The notes under the pieces were generated by a model. It was not told the origin of the DNA. It was given only the letters and a program-made list of their open reading frames with translations, and did no database searches. A program made the translations under genes and the position numbers. Below, piece by piece: positions 33,938 to 46,800 of a DNA stretch of 64,000 bases. The stretch is from Iris pallida (lineage: Eukaryota > Streptophyta > Magnoliopsida > Asparagales > Iridaceae), in the NCBI GenBank assembly GCA_029216955.1, contig JANAVB010031417.1, positions 17,956,867 through 18,020,866 on the forward strand, written 5' to 3'. The stretch's first letter is position 1, and each line of letters begins with the position of its first letter.

Positions 33938-35624
33938 TTTTTTTTATATATATTTACACTCACATACACGTATATATATAAATATTATATATGTGTATAT
34001 ATAATATATATGTAAATATTATAGGTATACGTATATATATAAATATTATATATGTGTATATATGTATATATGTAAATACATTAATGATTATATATATATA
34101 GAGAGAGATATATATATATGCTAATATATAAGACCAAAGGCCCAACCTTTCCAACTGAAACCGAGCAGTTAAGCTCAAAGAAGCCAGGCCGACCCCATCA
34201 GCCACAACAGAGACCCGAAGTGTATATATACACTCGATATGAGTTCGAGTGATCAACAAACACGAAAACCCTAATTCCCGTGCCGTCACCCTCCTCGGCA
34301 CCTGCGCTCCCCACCCTCCGTCACCTGGGCGGCCACCCGCCGCCGGCACCACCGCTGCGCGCGGCCACGGCCGGCCGGAGACGCCAAGCCGCGCGCGAAA
34401 CAGGGAACAGTGGCAGCAAGTACGCAGTGCGCGGGATGGCTTTTGCGGCGACCGTTCATCGCGTACACGCGATCATTTCACGAGCCGTTTCTTCAGGTAC
34501 GATCCCGACATAACCCACTCCGACTCCCTTAAATACTTAGGTTTGTTTTGCGTCATGCGCATCGGAAAACGAGCCCGAAGATCGGCAAAAACCTGTCGAA
34601 ACAGGACACGTGAACCAGTCCAAATACTCTAGTTTGCGGCCAGTTCTATCCCAAACCATGCACGATTTCAAAAATCTATTTGAAGGCACTTATTGACAAC
34701 ATGTAGGGCTTCATAACCTAATTTGTAGTGGCAAATTTTATCAACTGTGCACGAAAAAATTAGTTTACAAAGTTCGAGAAAAATAGGATTAAAACAGTTT
34801 TCAAAACTTAGAAATTCATCCACACGACGTGCGTCCCGCCAATCCGGGCGACGTGGTCGCGAACCCAAAGCATCGAAAGCCGGGTAACGGCTTCGTGGTC
34901 GTGTGGGCTTTGACGGAATTCAAATTGGTCGCGTGTGCGCGACGAATTTGATGCGTATCCGTCGAAATTCACCGTATCGGCCCATGTGCAAATTTCTCAA
35001 TTACTTTGTGCACGCTCGTCAGATCGAGACGAAACTTGCGCCAACAGGACCATATCGTTTTTCTGGTCCTGTATGCCAAGTTTGGTCCAACTCTGAGACA
35101 GTTGAATCGTACGTCGTTTTGCGGGCCCCACGGTCCCACTCAACGGGCGATTTTGTGCACGGCCCGCCGAAATCCAACTTAGGACATACGGTTGGGTTCG
35201 TATCGAAAAACTGGATTCGTAGACATGTAGTTTGACGACTTTAGAGACCGTTTACTTTGGCACGCTTTTCGGTACAAAACGGGTCCAACGGCGGACACTG
35301 TTTTGACCCAAAATTACCGTTTTGCCCCTGTGTCCAGAATTGGACTTAAGGACAGGCAATCCTAGCTAATTTGACTATTCTGAAAACATTGGTAATGTTT
35401 ATTTCAGCTTTCGGGAACTGTTGTACGGGTTTTGACTATTGTGGCACATTGAGTAGTTCAGACTGTCGGTTTCACCAGCAGAGGACCACAGGCGAGTACA
35501 GTTTATTGTCTGCATTTCGATATTGATCTTTACTATATTTCATTGATTAGTCATTGGTTATGTGATTTTTATACTCTATTATAAATTGTTGAGTCGGGAA
35601 TGAGAAGTACCAAGGATGTGTGAT

Positions 35625-35850
35625 CCGACCGTAGACCGTGTTTATTTTCATGCAGTAGATCTCGTAGACCGTGTTTATTTTTATACAGTAGACCTCGTAG
35701 ACATTGTTTATTTTTCTGCAAGTAGACCTCGTAGACAGTGCTTATTTTTCATGCAAGTAGACCTCGTAGACAGTGCTTATTTTTCATGCAAGTAGACCTC
35801 GTAGACAGTGCTTATTTTCATGCAAGTAGACATCGTAGACCGTGCGGTGT
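35625..35850 (+). repeat. Tandem ~38-bp repeats in the LARD 5' LTR
   Basis: Six to seven units built on GTAGACCTCGTAGAC..GT/CTTATTTT..CATGCA. The corresponding array in the 3' LTR lies at 43155-43375 with the same unit order and a few substitutions. Confidence 0.85.
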
Positions 35851-36359
35851 AGTGTCCCAGACCGATCACATATCAAAGGTATTTCTAACAGTTGGGAAAA
35901 GTATTTTGTGTCTATTTATTGCTATTGGTTTTCCGCATTTACTGTTTATTTTCAAAACTCATGATTGATGTCTAACCATTGTTTTATAGTCATTTTCTTT
36001 ATTTGAAATTGCATTCAGTGAATTGTGCTCGTTCCATTCCTGACTGGAAACCAACATTTTTCAGGTTAGCCGTGGATTCACTTAGCATGGGAGATACGGG
36101 GGTACTTGCAGACAAAAGCCTAGAAACTAGCTAGATAGCGGAGTTGTAGTCATTCCAATATTTGTACAAGTTTATATTTTCTGCAAATGTAAAACTTGTG
36201 ATCATTGTAAGTTAAATTAATTTTTGTGAATGAGCATTATTTGTGATTTTGATCTTCATGGCCGTGACAGCGTTCTACCGTCGACACTGCGGCGTAGGCT
36301 GGCTTGGACACGTCTCGTATCCGTTTTGAAAAAAAAAAAAAAGGGTGCGGGTCGTGACA

Positions 36360-39300
36360 AGTTTTTGTAGTGGCCCATGCAGGTCAGTCTTTGCAAATCA
36401 TGCGAACTCGTGATAGTACTTGAGTTAGCCGTACTATTGCGAGCCTGCGACAAGGAAATGCTCATTCACGAATTATGATTAATTTAATTTAAGTGAATGA
36501 CTAGGGCTAGGAGTCCCCTATACAAATTTACCAATGGGTAGTCTAGGCCCTGGAATTTAGATGAGGAGTCATTAATTTTGATAGTTTGTTAGATCCCCAT
36601 AGGTACACTGTTACCTCTTGATATGACGACACGATCCAATGTGGATAGATTATTCACTTGGTGAGACAGGGCTTCATAGAAATAATGACCTAACATTGAT
36701 AAATTGTGCAATTCCTCATCCTTGTCTGTTAAGCCATCATCCTCATGTCTTAGCCCCAAATTACCTATTTAGTTCCTATTTTGCCCAAGAATTATTATTT
36801 TATATAATTTCTGATTAGATTATCCATATACGGACCTCGAGTTAGTTTTGGTTCAAAGATTTTCCTCAATGGTTTAGATATACATGAAATAGATACTAGA
36901 ACGTTTGTAATTCTTTGTCTTCAGTTATTCCCCCCTGTTCGATCTTCTATTTTAAAGATTGTGACTGATAGGACAAATATGCATGCCTTATTACATAGTC
37001 AACTTGCTTGAATCTCTAGAAGCTCATGAGTTTTTACATATATAGTTAAAGGAAAGTTAGTTAACTCGATATGGCAGGACAGCAGCGCACTGTCGCCATT
37101 TATTCGAATTAAGGAGACTAAGGTTTCACTACAGCCAGCAGCGCACTGGCGAGACACGATCCCTAGAGTTGAAATTGGTTTAAGAAAATGTAGGTTATAG
37201 AATATTGCTAAACTATAGCTAGTGGTCCTCTTTTGACCGTAGTCACCCTTGTGTCAATATAAGGTAGAGTATCGGATAGCATATCACCCTGAAATCACGA
37301 ATCCAAGGGTTTACCACAGCCCGAGTATACGGGCGAGGTATAACTCTCGGTGAAATGACTTCAGACGTGATTACAATTTTAGGATACTATGGAGGATAGG
37401 ACAATGCCATGTATGTCCCATAAGACCCGAAGCCAATATTAGTGAAAGTTTTGTAAGTGGGGTAGCACGTCTCCCGATCTAACATTCCGTGGTCCTTGTG
37501 ACCTATTGACGAGGATAGTGATTGACGCTAATAGGTTTACTTAGAATATAGAATTTTGAGGTCCATAACCCATTAGTCGACTAAGGCCTTAAGAACAAGA
37601 AGATAGCATGGAGGCCGTATAAGCAAGAACATCTGGTAAATTTTGATTCTCACAAAACTCGTACTACTTGTGCCTTCTTTCAAAAATCTTGTATACCTGT
37701 AATTTGACTATTTCGACCAATGTTGCTATCACAGCCTAGTTTTGCAAGCTCACTCTGTTCTCGAGCTTGATTCAAGAAATATGTTTAGTGGGGACGCCTA
37801 CTAACATATTGTTTAATCAGAATCGATGTATTACGGTCTGATCAACCGTAGTGCACCCGATTCGCTCCCTTAATTATTCCATGTGGATTGAGATATTAAG
37901 GTATCTATGATCTCATCCGCGACTGCTTTGACAATTCCTCTTGAATTATATGTTCGCCTTTGAATCACGAAATTGTATTCAATAACATATTCCTTGAACT
38001 CTTTATTGATTTAGTCTTTCACTAATTTGGAAAGACGAAAGCTCGTAATTGGTAGATAGATACGGAGTATCCCCATGGCTACGGTAGTTGTATACACAAG
38101 TGTAGTTACCATCGGTCAGACATGCGATTGAGTTACTCGTTCTCCTCTCGACCCCCAAACTATTATCGAGACATTCTAGCCATCTGAATTTGAAAATGAT
38201 TAGGATTTTACCCTTGGTCAGAACGCCAACCTAGGAGACTACCTATTCTCAAGAAACCAAATATTGTGAGTCTCTAATTATTTGATTGAAGCTTGCTTTA
38301 ACTAGCAACTCTTAAGCCGTAACCCTTCCTCGACCGAAGCCCACAGTTAGAAATGAGATGAGTGGACAATAGGGTAATCATTTACCGTGACACTCATCCC
38401 GAGATTGGTTTCCAACAAATATTACTCTAGTTATGTAAATTTTATTATTAAGACCTAACTAGTGTTGGAACACCACAGTCACTAGCTTAGCCAATACCAT
38501 AGCTTAAATACCCTGTCACACTATGACCTACCAGTTGTCAACAGCAATACCTGATCACTACAACCCTTGTGACCATAGTTTGGCGGGTTTGACACAAATA
38601 GAATTTCTTGACTCAATTGTTAGAAATCTTTTCTTATGTTGTGCCTTGGAGTTGGTTACCCCATCGGAAACTCTCGTATACTGCGGACGAGTAGGTCATT
38701 CTATTTTATAGACCACGTGTCATTTGTATACACTCGTTTCCATTTATTGAGGAACGATCCTTGGCTTGACTTATACCTACCGTATCCCGTTACGTCGTGC
38801 CTTATTCTTATCTAACAGGAGTCGAGGTACGGTAGCCGGACTTTGAAATTCTTCTAACATCATTATTCCTAAGACCATGTCCTATTTCTAAGGTGGATAG
38901 ACTGTAAGCCTTCTAAAATTTTAGGATATACGGGGATTACCGATGGAGGAGAATGATTTCCAATAGGATGATAATTAGTGTCTCATGGACTCCCACTTTC
39001 CATTTAGATCATTTTGTGTCCCCGATCGTGTCATTAATATTCGGAGCACGAGACCAACTGTTACCTTCCAACAAATTTCATATGCAAGATCTAGACGAGT
39101 CCACCTTCATCTAGATATATCATGTCCCACTCAAACACGTCCCCTTGTACTATATTTTTATGGTACGATTTTCAGGACGAAAGGACTAGCTATAACCCTT
39201 ACCATGATACCAGTATACTTTTCGACTACAACTAGAGACTCAATTTCGACTCAAAACTTTGACCCAATATATGGTTGTGATCTACTTAAAGCCCACTACG

Positions 39301-40414
39301 CACATGTCACTAGTATGCCATTCAATTGTGTCTTCTCGTGCTACTTAGACACAAAAGTCACGGAAGACGCATTTTGGGTTTTAGGGACCTAGCTAACCAA
39401 TCTGACTGACAACTAGTTCAACCACTTGAGTGGAAACCTATTCTAGGTTACCCTAGCCTAGTAGAAATAGTTTATATTTGGGATCTTGTCCAGTCAATAT
39501 AGATTGAAGTCCACGGTTCATCCCACCAACGATTGATGTCCAATCAGGAAACCCCTTAAGACCTAGTAAAATCCATCCATTCACACCACTATAATTGGAC
39601 TATAAAACCGAACTATTTGAAATAGGCCCCTGTATCTAATATGTAACCTCCACCCCTTAGAATGTGAATCCATTCGTAACCTTTATCCCATCTACCTGGA
39701 AGTCGCGATACGATCTTGTATTGCATTTATATTCCTTGCCCATGTGTTTAAATAACCACGAACAAGAGCGCAACCTGGATTTCTCAAATTCTGTTCTATT
39801 ATGGAACCTTGTTTAGAATCTCGGGAACGGAACTCCTATATTGCACGGATTGCGAGCCCCTCTAAGAAGCGAAGGGTTCTTGATCTAGCAAGTGATTAGA
39901 CTAGAGAAGCCCAATCTAGCAAATAAGACAATAGGTTCATAAACTTCCTTCCTATCTGCATTATTGATACTCTCTACCGTTCTTGAAACTTCATATTGCT
40001 CTAGATTATTCTTCTTATCATCCCGCCCTTCCTCGTGCAGAGCGATGAATGGTCAGACTTATTAGAATTTATCAATATTCATAGCTACTTGTGTAAATTT
40101 GCTCGCTAAGATTTTGGATTGCTTGATAGATAGGAGAGGATATAGGTGCCATATGCGGTAGATATGTATTGGTAGAAATTTTAGCAATTAATTGGAAGAT
40201 TATAAAGTTTTAGCGACAGGAGATCTGATGGAGTAGTGTGACCAAAGGTGGGTAGCAGTCCTCAAGTATTCAGAGTTATAGAATGGCTAGAAAGGGTTAT
40301 AAAATATTGTGAGGAATTAAATTGAGGAGATTAAGGTAATGGTAGATTTTAAATTTTTAGAATAGTTATGGATTAGAATTTCGAGGACGAACTTATTTTT
40401 AAGGTGGGTAGATT
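36360..40414 (+). other. Internal domain of the LARD-like element, no coding capacity seen
   Basis: About 4 kb without a frame above roughly 135 codons and no recognisable gag, RT or integrase motif. The right end reads TTTCGAGGACGAAC..TTAAGGTGGGTAGAT just before the LTR, the kind of 3' context common in Ty3 elements, which suggests descent from a Ty3 parent. No initiator-tRNA-Met-type primer-binding site follows the 5' LTR (the sequence begins AGTTTTTGTAGTGG). It could be heavily decayed pol, but I cannot align it by eye. Confidence 0.7.
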
Positions 40415-41269
40415 TGTAACTTCCCTTCCCAGAAATTTTTAACATTTTATTACTATTTATTTTATTTAAATGGTAATTTTTTAGATTTTATAAATAATTA
40501 TTTAGTTTATTATTACGGTAGGTGATTTTAGTCATTGTCAGGAATTTGAGTACAAGGTGACTAAAAATCGTGGCACGGATAGTGCAGTGGCGTGCTTTGA
40601 CTAGTGTATTAGCCCTGGTAGGGAAGGCCGAGCCATAGTGATGTCATAACTAGGAAAAACCAGGCCAAGTTGCGACTTAACCCTTATCGAAGATTTATTT
40701 ATTATGTAATTATATTATTAGATTTTAGAGAAACCGTTATACCATTTTCAGCCCGGACTGGACCCGAACTGAGCCCAATGCCCATGTAGTCATGCGGTAC
40801 GTCTAGTGACATTCGTGTTGATGCATTTTGGTATAATTGTGTCGTATTCCATTTTTAGTGATCTAACGAATATTCCTAAATATTATAAATATTGTTATTA
40901 GTTGATATTCAATAATATTTGTATAAAATAGGCCTTGTACATTTTCTGGGATTATAGGAGGGTGCAAAATGGTATATACACCATCTTTGGTTTATTAAAT
41001 TTTGTTATTATTATTACTATTATTATTATTTTATTGGGGTTGTTATTTAATATTATTATTTTATTGAGTATAATTAATGGTTATATTTAATTGTTATATT
41101 AAATTGTTATCATGTGATTTATAATTTATGCATAATTATAATATATTAAATATTGCGTATTGTGTATGTGTGCGTATACATGATAATATATATGTATAGG
41201 TGAAGGTATTTGTAAATATATATATATATATATACTACATATGTGTGTATTGGTAGGTATATATAAAAG

Positions 41270-41327
<58 letters not shown>

Positions 41328-41348
41328 CTTTTATAATAGTGTATGTGA

Positions 41349-41415
<67 letters not shown>

Positions 41416-43888
41416 TTATATATGGGTGTAGGTATACGTATATATATAAATATTATATATGTGTATATATGTATATATGTAAATACATTAATGATTATAT
41501 ATATATATAGAGATATATATACATGCTAATATATAAGACCAATATAAATAGATATTGTATATCGGTGTAGGTATACGTATATATATAAATATTATATATG
41601 TGTATATATGTATATATGTAAATACATTAATGATTATATATATATATATATATATAGAGATATATATACATGCTAATATTTAAGACCAAAGGCCCAACCT
41701 AAGAAGCCAGGCCGACCCCATCAGCCGTTTAAACAACAGAGACCCGAAGTGTATATATACACTCGATATGAGTTCGAGTGATCAACAAACACGAAAACCC
41801 TAATTCCCGTGCCGTCACCCTCCTCGACACCTGCGCGCCCCACCCTCCGTCACCTGGGCGGCCACCCGCCGCCGGCACCACCGCTGCACGCGGCCACGGC
41901 CGGCCGGAGACGCCAAGCCGCGCGCGAAACAGGGAACAGTGGCAGCAAGTACGCAGTGCGCGGGATGGCTTTTGCGGCGACCGTTCATCGCGTACACGCG
42001 ATCATTTCACGAGCCGTTTCTTCAGGTACGATCCCGACATAACCCACTCCGACTCCCTTCAAATACTTAGGTTTGTTTTGCGTCATGCGCATCGGAAAAC
42101 GAGCCCGAAGATCGGCAAAAACCTGTCGAAACAGGACACGTGAACCAGTCCAAATACTCTAGTTTGCGGCCAGTTCTATCCTAAACCATGCACGATTTCG
42201 AAAATCTATTTGAAGGCACTTATTGACAACATGTAGGGCTTCATAACCTAATTTGTAGTGGCAAATTTTATCAACTGTGCACGAAGAAATCAGTTTACAA
42301 AGTTCGAGAAAAATAGGATTAAAACAGTTTTCAAAACTTAGAAATTCATCCACACGACGTGCGTCCCGCCAATCCGGGTGACGTGGTCGCGAACCCAAAG
42401 CATCGAAAGCCGGGTAACGGCTTCGTGGTCGTGTGGGCTTTGACGGAATTCAAATTGGTCGCGTGTGCGCGACGAATTTGATGCGTATCCGTCGAAATTC
42501 ACCGTATCGGCCCCTGTGCAAATTTCTCAATTACTTTGTGCACGCTCGTCAGATCGAGACGAAACTTGCGCCAACAGGACCGTATCGTTTTTCTGGTCCT
42601 GTATGCCAAGTTTGGTCCAATTCTGAGACAGTTGAATCGTACGTCGTTTTGCGGGCCCCACGGTCCCACTCAACGGACGATTTTGTGCACGGCCCGCCGA
42701 AATCCAACTTAGGACATACGGTTGGGTTCGTATCGAAAAACTGGATTCGTAGACATGTAGTTTGACGACTTTAGAGACCGTTGACTTTGGCACGCTTTTC
42801 GGTGCAAAACGGGTCCAACGGGGGACACCGTTTTGACCCGAAATTACCGTTTTGCCCCTGTGTCCAGAATTGGACTTAAGGACAGGCAATCCTAGCTAAT
42901 TTGACTATTCTAAAAACATTGGTAATGTTTATTTCAGCTTTCGGGGACTGTTGTACGGGTTTTGACTATTGTGGCACATTGAGTAGTTCAAACTGTCGGT
43001 TTCACCAGCAGAGGACCACAGGCGAGTACAGTTTATTGTCTGCATTTCGATATTGATCTTTACTATATTTCATTGATTAGTCATTGGTTATGTGATTTTT
43101 ATACTCTATTATAAATTGTTGAGTCGGGAATGAGAAGTACCAAGGATGTGTGATCCGACCGTAGACCGTGTTTATTTTCATACAGTAGACCTCGTAGACC
43201 GTGTTTATTTTCATGCAGTAGACCTCGTAGACATTGTTTATTTTTCTGCAAGTAGACCTCGTAGACAGTGCTTATTTTTCATGCAAGTAGACCTCGTAGA
43301 CGGTGCTTATTTTTCATGCAAGTAGACCTCGTAGACAGTGCTTATTTTCATGCAAGTAGACCTCGTAAACCGTGCGGTGTAGTGTCCCAGACCGATCACA
43401 TATCAAAGGTATTTCTAACAGTTGGGGAAAGTATTTTGTGTCTATTTATTGCTATTGGTTTTCCGTATTTACTGTTTATTTTCAAAACTCATGATTGATG
43501 TCTAACCATTGTTTTATAGTCATTTTCTTTATTTGAAATTGCATTCAGTGAATTGTGCTCGTTCCATTCCTGACCGGAAACCAACATTTTTCAGGTTAGC
43601 CGTGGATTCACTTAGCATGGGAGATACGGGGGTACTTGCAGACAAAAGCCTAGAAACTAGCTAGATAGCGGAGTTGTAGTCATTCCAATATTTGTACAAT
43701 TTTATATTTTCTGCAAATGTAAAACTTGTGATCATTGTAAGTTAAATTAATTTTTGTGAATGAGCATTATTTGTGATTTTGATCTTCATGGCCGTGTCAG
43801 CGTTCTACCGTCGACACTGCGGCGTAGGTTGGCTTGGACACGTCTCGTATCCGTTTTAAAAAAAAAAAAACGGGTGCGGGTCGTGACA
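40415..43888 (+). repeat. 3' LTR of the LARD-like element
   Basis: 3474 bp, collinear with the 5' LTR; shorter mainly through contraction of (TA)n tracts (41215-41405) and one small deletion near 41700. It contains an extra partial duplication of a TATAAATATTATATATGTG-type block near 41530-41600. Confidence 0.9.
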
Positions 43889-46800
43889 GGAAAGCTGGAC
43901 AAGTTGGAGACGAAGTTGGAAGGAACGTCCAATTACTTGAAATGGTCACGACAGGCCATGCGGACGCTGAAGGGCCGTGGCTTAATTGGCTACGTCAATG
44001 GCCAAACCAAGGCGCCAGCTGATCTCTCCTCCAAGGAGTTTGCTATTTGGGAGATTTTCAACAATGTTGTAGCTGGATGGTTGACGGCTTCCTTGGCCGA
44101 CCAGGTGTCGGGAAATGTCGAGGCGATGGAGGCTGATGCTGATATATGGCAGACTTTGAAGGATATGTACTCAGGCTCAGGAAATCCTATGCGGGTCTTC
44201 CAACTGCAGGATGAACTTGATAGAGTGGCCCAGGACGACCGCACCATCTCTGAGTATGCAGCACTGTTAAAGAAGTACTGGTCTGATCTGGATCACTATG
44301 ATCCTCTTGGGATGGAAGATGCCCAGGTCGAACCAGCATTTGCGAAACATTTCCAAAAGTTCTTGGATTATATTTCGTGTCAACGGATGATAAAGTTCTT
44401 GAAGGGTCTTAACCCTGTGTTTGAGCATAGAAGGAATGTCCTCCTGGCACAACCCATGCTTCCAACCTTAGAAGACGCCATAGCTGCCATGGCACAAGAA
44501 AAGGCTCGCTTAAAGTTGATGCCCAACAAGGGCTCTTTCCAGGGGGAGCAAGCCGCTGTTGACAAGTCTGCGCTTGCCGCCTTCAATCAGCCTCCCTCTG
44601 TGGCCGGTGTTTGCCACAACTGTGGTGACTCAGGGCATTACATCAGGTTTTGTCCAAAACCCCTGCACAGTCATTCAAGTGATCGTGGACGGGGCCGCGG
44701 CGGACGTCGTGGTGGTAGAGGCGGTTATGCTGGTAGAAGGGAAAATTATTTTGGAGGACACAAAGCTAATCTGGCGGAGGAAGGGGGCGACATTCACCTG
44801 GCCGAGTTAACCCCTCTTGAGAAGGAGTTCCTTGCGAAGTTTCGCAGCACGAAGCTGGGTTCGGACGGCAGTCATGTGGCGTCATCTACCTCGGGGGACC
44901 ACATCACTTGCTTTGCCCAAACCGACACAGGTATACCTGCGCGTGCTCTTGCAGCAGCTGTCCACCAACCAGGTTGGATTATGGACTCTTGGCATCTCGC
45001 CATGTCACGGGGTCCCGCGGTGAGTTCCAGGACTATACTCACCTACCGACGCCGGAGAGCATTCAGACTACTGATGGTAACTCCAGCCCTGTTCTGGGTA
45101 CAGGCACTGTCGCATGCACCCCTTCTCTCACTCTCACCAATGTCTTACATGCTCCGACTTTTCCTGTCAATCTTCTTTCTATTAGCGCCATTATCCTTGA
45201 TCTTAACTGTACTGTTTCCTTTGACATTCCTACGGTGACCTTTCAGGAGAAGGGGACAGGACGACGACTAGGGACTGGCACATGGCATAAGGGGCTGTGG
45301 TACTTGGACAGGACCGGACTGGACAAAGCATTGGCATCTCTGGTAGCCGATACACCACCGGAAGATACACGACGCAGTGTAGAAGATGAATTGCTACTCC
45401 ACCACCAACGTGTCGGTCATTCTTCTTTTAAAGTTATTAGTCGCATATATCCGTCCTTATACCAAAGGGCTAATAACGAGAAGTTATTTTGTCATGCTTG
45501 TGAGTTGGATAAACATACCAGAAGCACATATGTGAGTTCCGGTAGTAGAAGTTCGGCTGCATTTGATATGATACATTCGGACGTATGGGGCCCTTGTCCT
45601 ACAACCGGTATTAACGGTTTTCGATGGTTCGTCACTTTTATTGATTGTTATACTCGCGTGACATGGGTGTACCTTATGAAGAATAAAAGTGACGTCTTTG
45701 AGGTGTTTCGCGACTTTCATCGCCGGGTAGAAACTCAATATGGCACTAAGATTAAGTGCTTACGGTCTGACAATGGGACGGAGTAAACAAATAAGACGGT
45801 TGCTGAGTATTTATCCACTCATGGCATACTACACCAAACTTCTTGTGCCTATATACCGGCACAAAATGGTGTGGCCGAACGAAAGAACAGACACCTGCTG
45901 GAGGTCGCACGGACGATGATGCTGGCTATGAATGTTCCGAAACACTTATGGGGACAGGTGGTGTTAACGGCATCTTATCTCATCAACAGAATGCCATCTC
46001 AGGTATTGGACTGGAAGACACCGTTGGAGATGCTTACTGGTGCTACCACGTACACTGTTCCACCGAAAGTATTTGGGTGTGTCTGTTTTGTCCAAGATAA
46101 TAGGCCAGGAGTTGGCAAACTGGATCATAGAGCGGTTAAATGTGTCTTTGTCGGGTACACGACAACTCAGAAGGGATACGTATGTTGGAGCCCAGTTGAG
46201 CGGAAGATATTTGTGAGAATGGACGTTACCTTCAGAGAACTAGAACCATATTATAGTTCGGATGACGGTTCGGCGTTTGTTGACACACCTAACACAGCGG
46301 GTGTTAGATGTGAGGGGGAGAAATTAAGCCCATCTGTGGTAGTCGGATCGGTCCCATGCACGGTCGTAGAAAACTGGACGAAAGGTGGAGAAAGCAGTGA
46401 CTCCGATACAGAAGATGAAGAAGATACATATGTTAAACAGGAGGAGCAGCAGACAATGAAAAATGAGCTCCAAGTCTACAGAAGGAGACAGCAGAAGTCC
46501 AGTACCGTGCCTGTACCGTGCCCTGTACCTTCTGTACCAAGTCCCTCGTCTACTCCTGCTCCAACTCTTGAAGATGTTGCCCCCGCACAGAATCAATCTG
46601 ATTTTGATGCGGATCTCTCTGACTCTGATGGTATGATCTCTCCACCACCTATTGCACCCTTAAGGAGATCTTATCGCATCAATGCGGGTAAGGCTCCTAG
46701 TCGTTTTGATGATTATGAACATGATATTGCCAATTACCTGTCTTATTCTAATATTTTTTCGAATTATCGAGCCTTCATCGCATCATTAGACTCTACTTCG

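Larger units (their letters stand above)
32664..36359 (+). repeat. 5' LTR of the LARD-like element
   Basis: Contains A/T-rich U3, long (TA)n tracts at 33485-33920 with interspersed palindromic islands, a G/C-rich block at 34260-34450, a tandem array of about 38-bp GTAGACCTCG units (35625-35850) and a poly-A run before the end. Compared with the 3' LTR it has longer (TA)n tracts and about 30 extra bases near 34150-34180. Confidence 0.9.
32664..43888 (+). mobile_element. LARD-like LTR element inserted in copia C gag
   Basis: 11,225 bp: 5' LTR 32664-36359 (3696 bp), internal 36360-40414 (4055 bp), 3' LTR 40415-43888 (3474 bp). The LTRs start TGTAACTTCCC and end GTCGTGACA. Flanks are GGGAA (32659-32663) and GGAAA (43889-43893), a 5-bp duplication with one mismatch. 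Very long LTRs with a mid-sized non-coding interior match the definition of large retrotransposon derivatives, which must be mobilised by a partner. In a 333-bp LTR stretch (34903-35235 versus 42433-42765) I count 4 substitutions, so it is older than the chromovirus. Confidence 0.85.

Noticed and set aside
33500..34015. Open frames of repeated Tyr-Ile in (TA)n tracts
   Set aside because: Any TA dinucleotide tract reads as YIYI in several frames. There are no start context, composition or homology signs of real coding; the same holds near 14000, 41200 and 52800.
34140..34200. 5S rRNA-like phrase (CAGTTAAGC) in the LARD LTR
   Set aside because: Only about ten bases resemble 5S rRNA, the rest does not fit, and the phrase is absent from the other LTR.
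34249..35235. Frames conserved between 34249-35235 and 41778-42765
   Set aside because: The apparent conservation of two peptides (starting MINKHENP and MGFDGIQI) only reflects that both lie in duplicated LTRs. No protein family is recognised and one copy has a frame change at the end.
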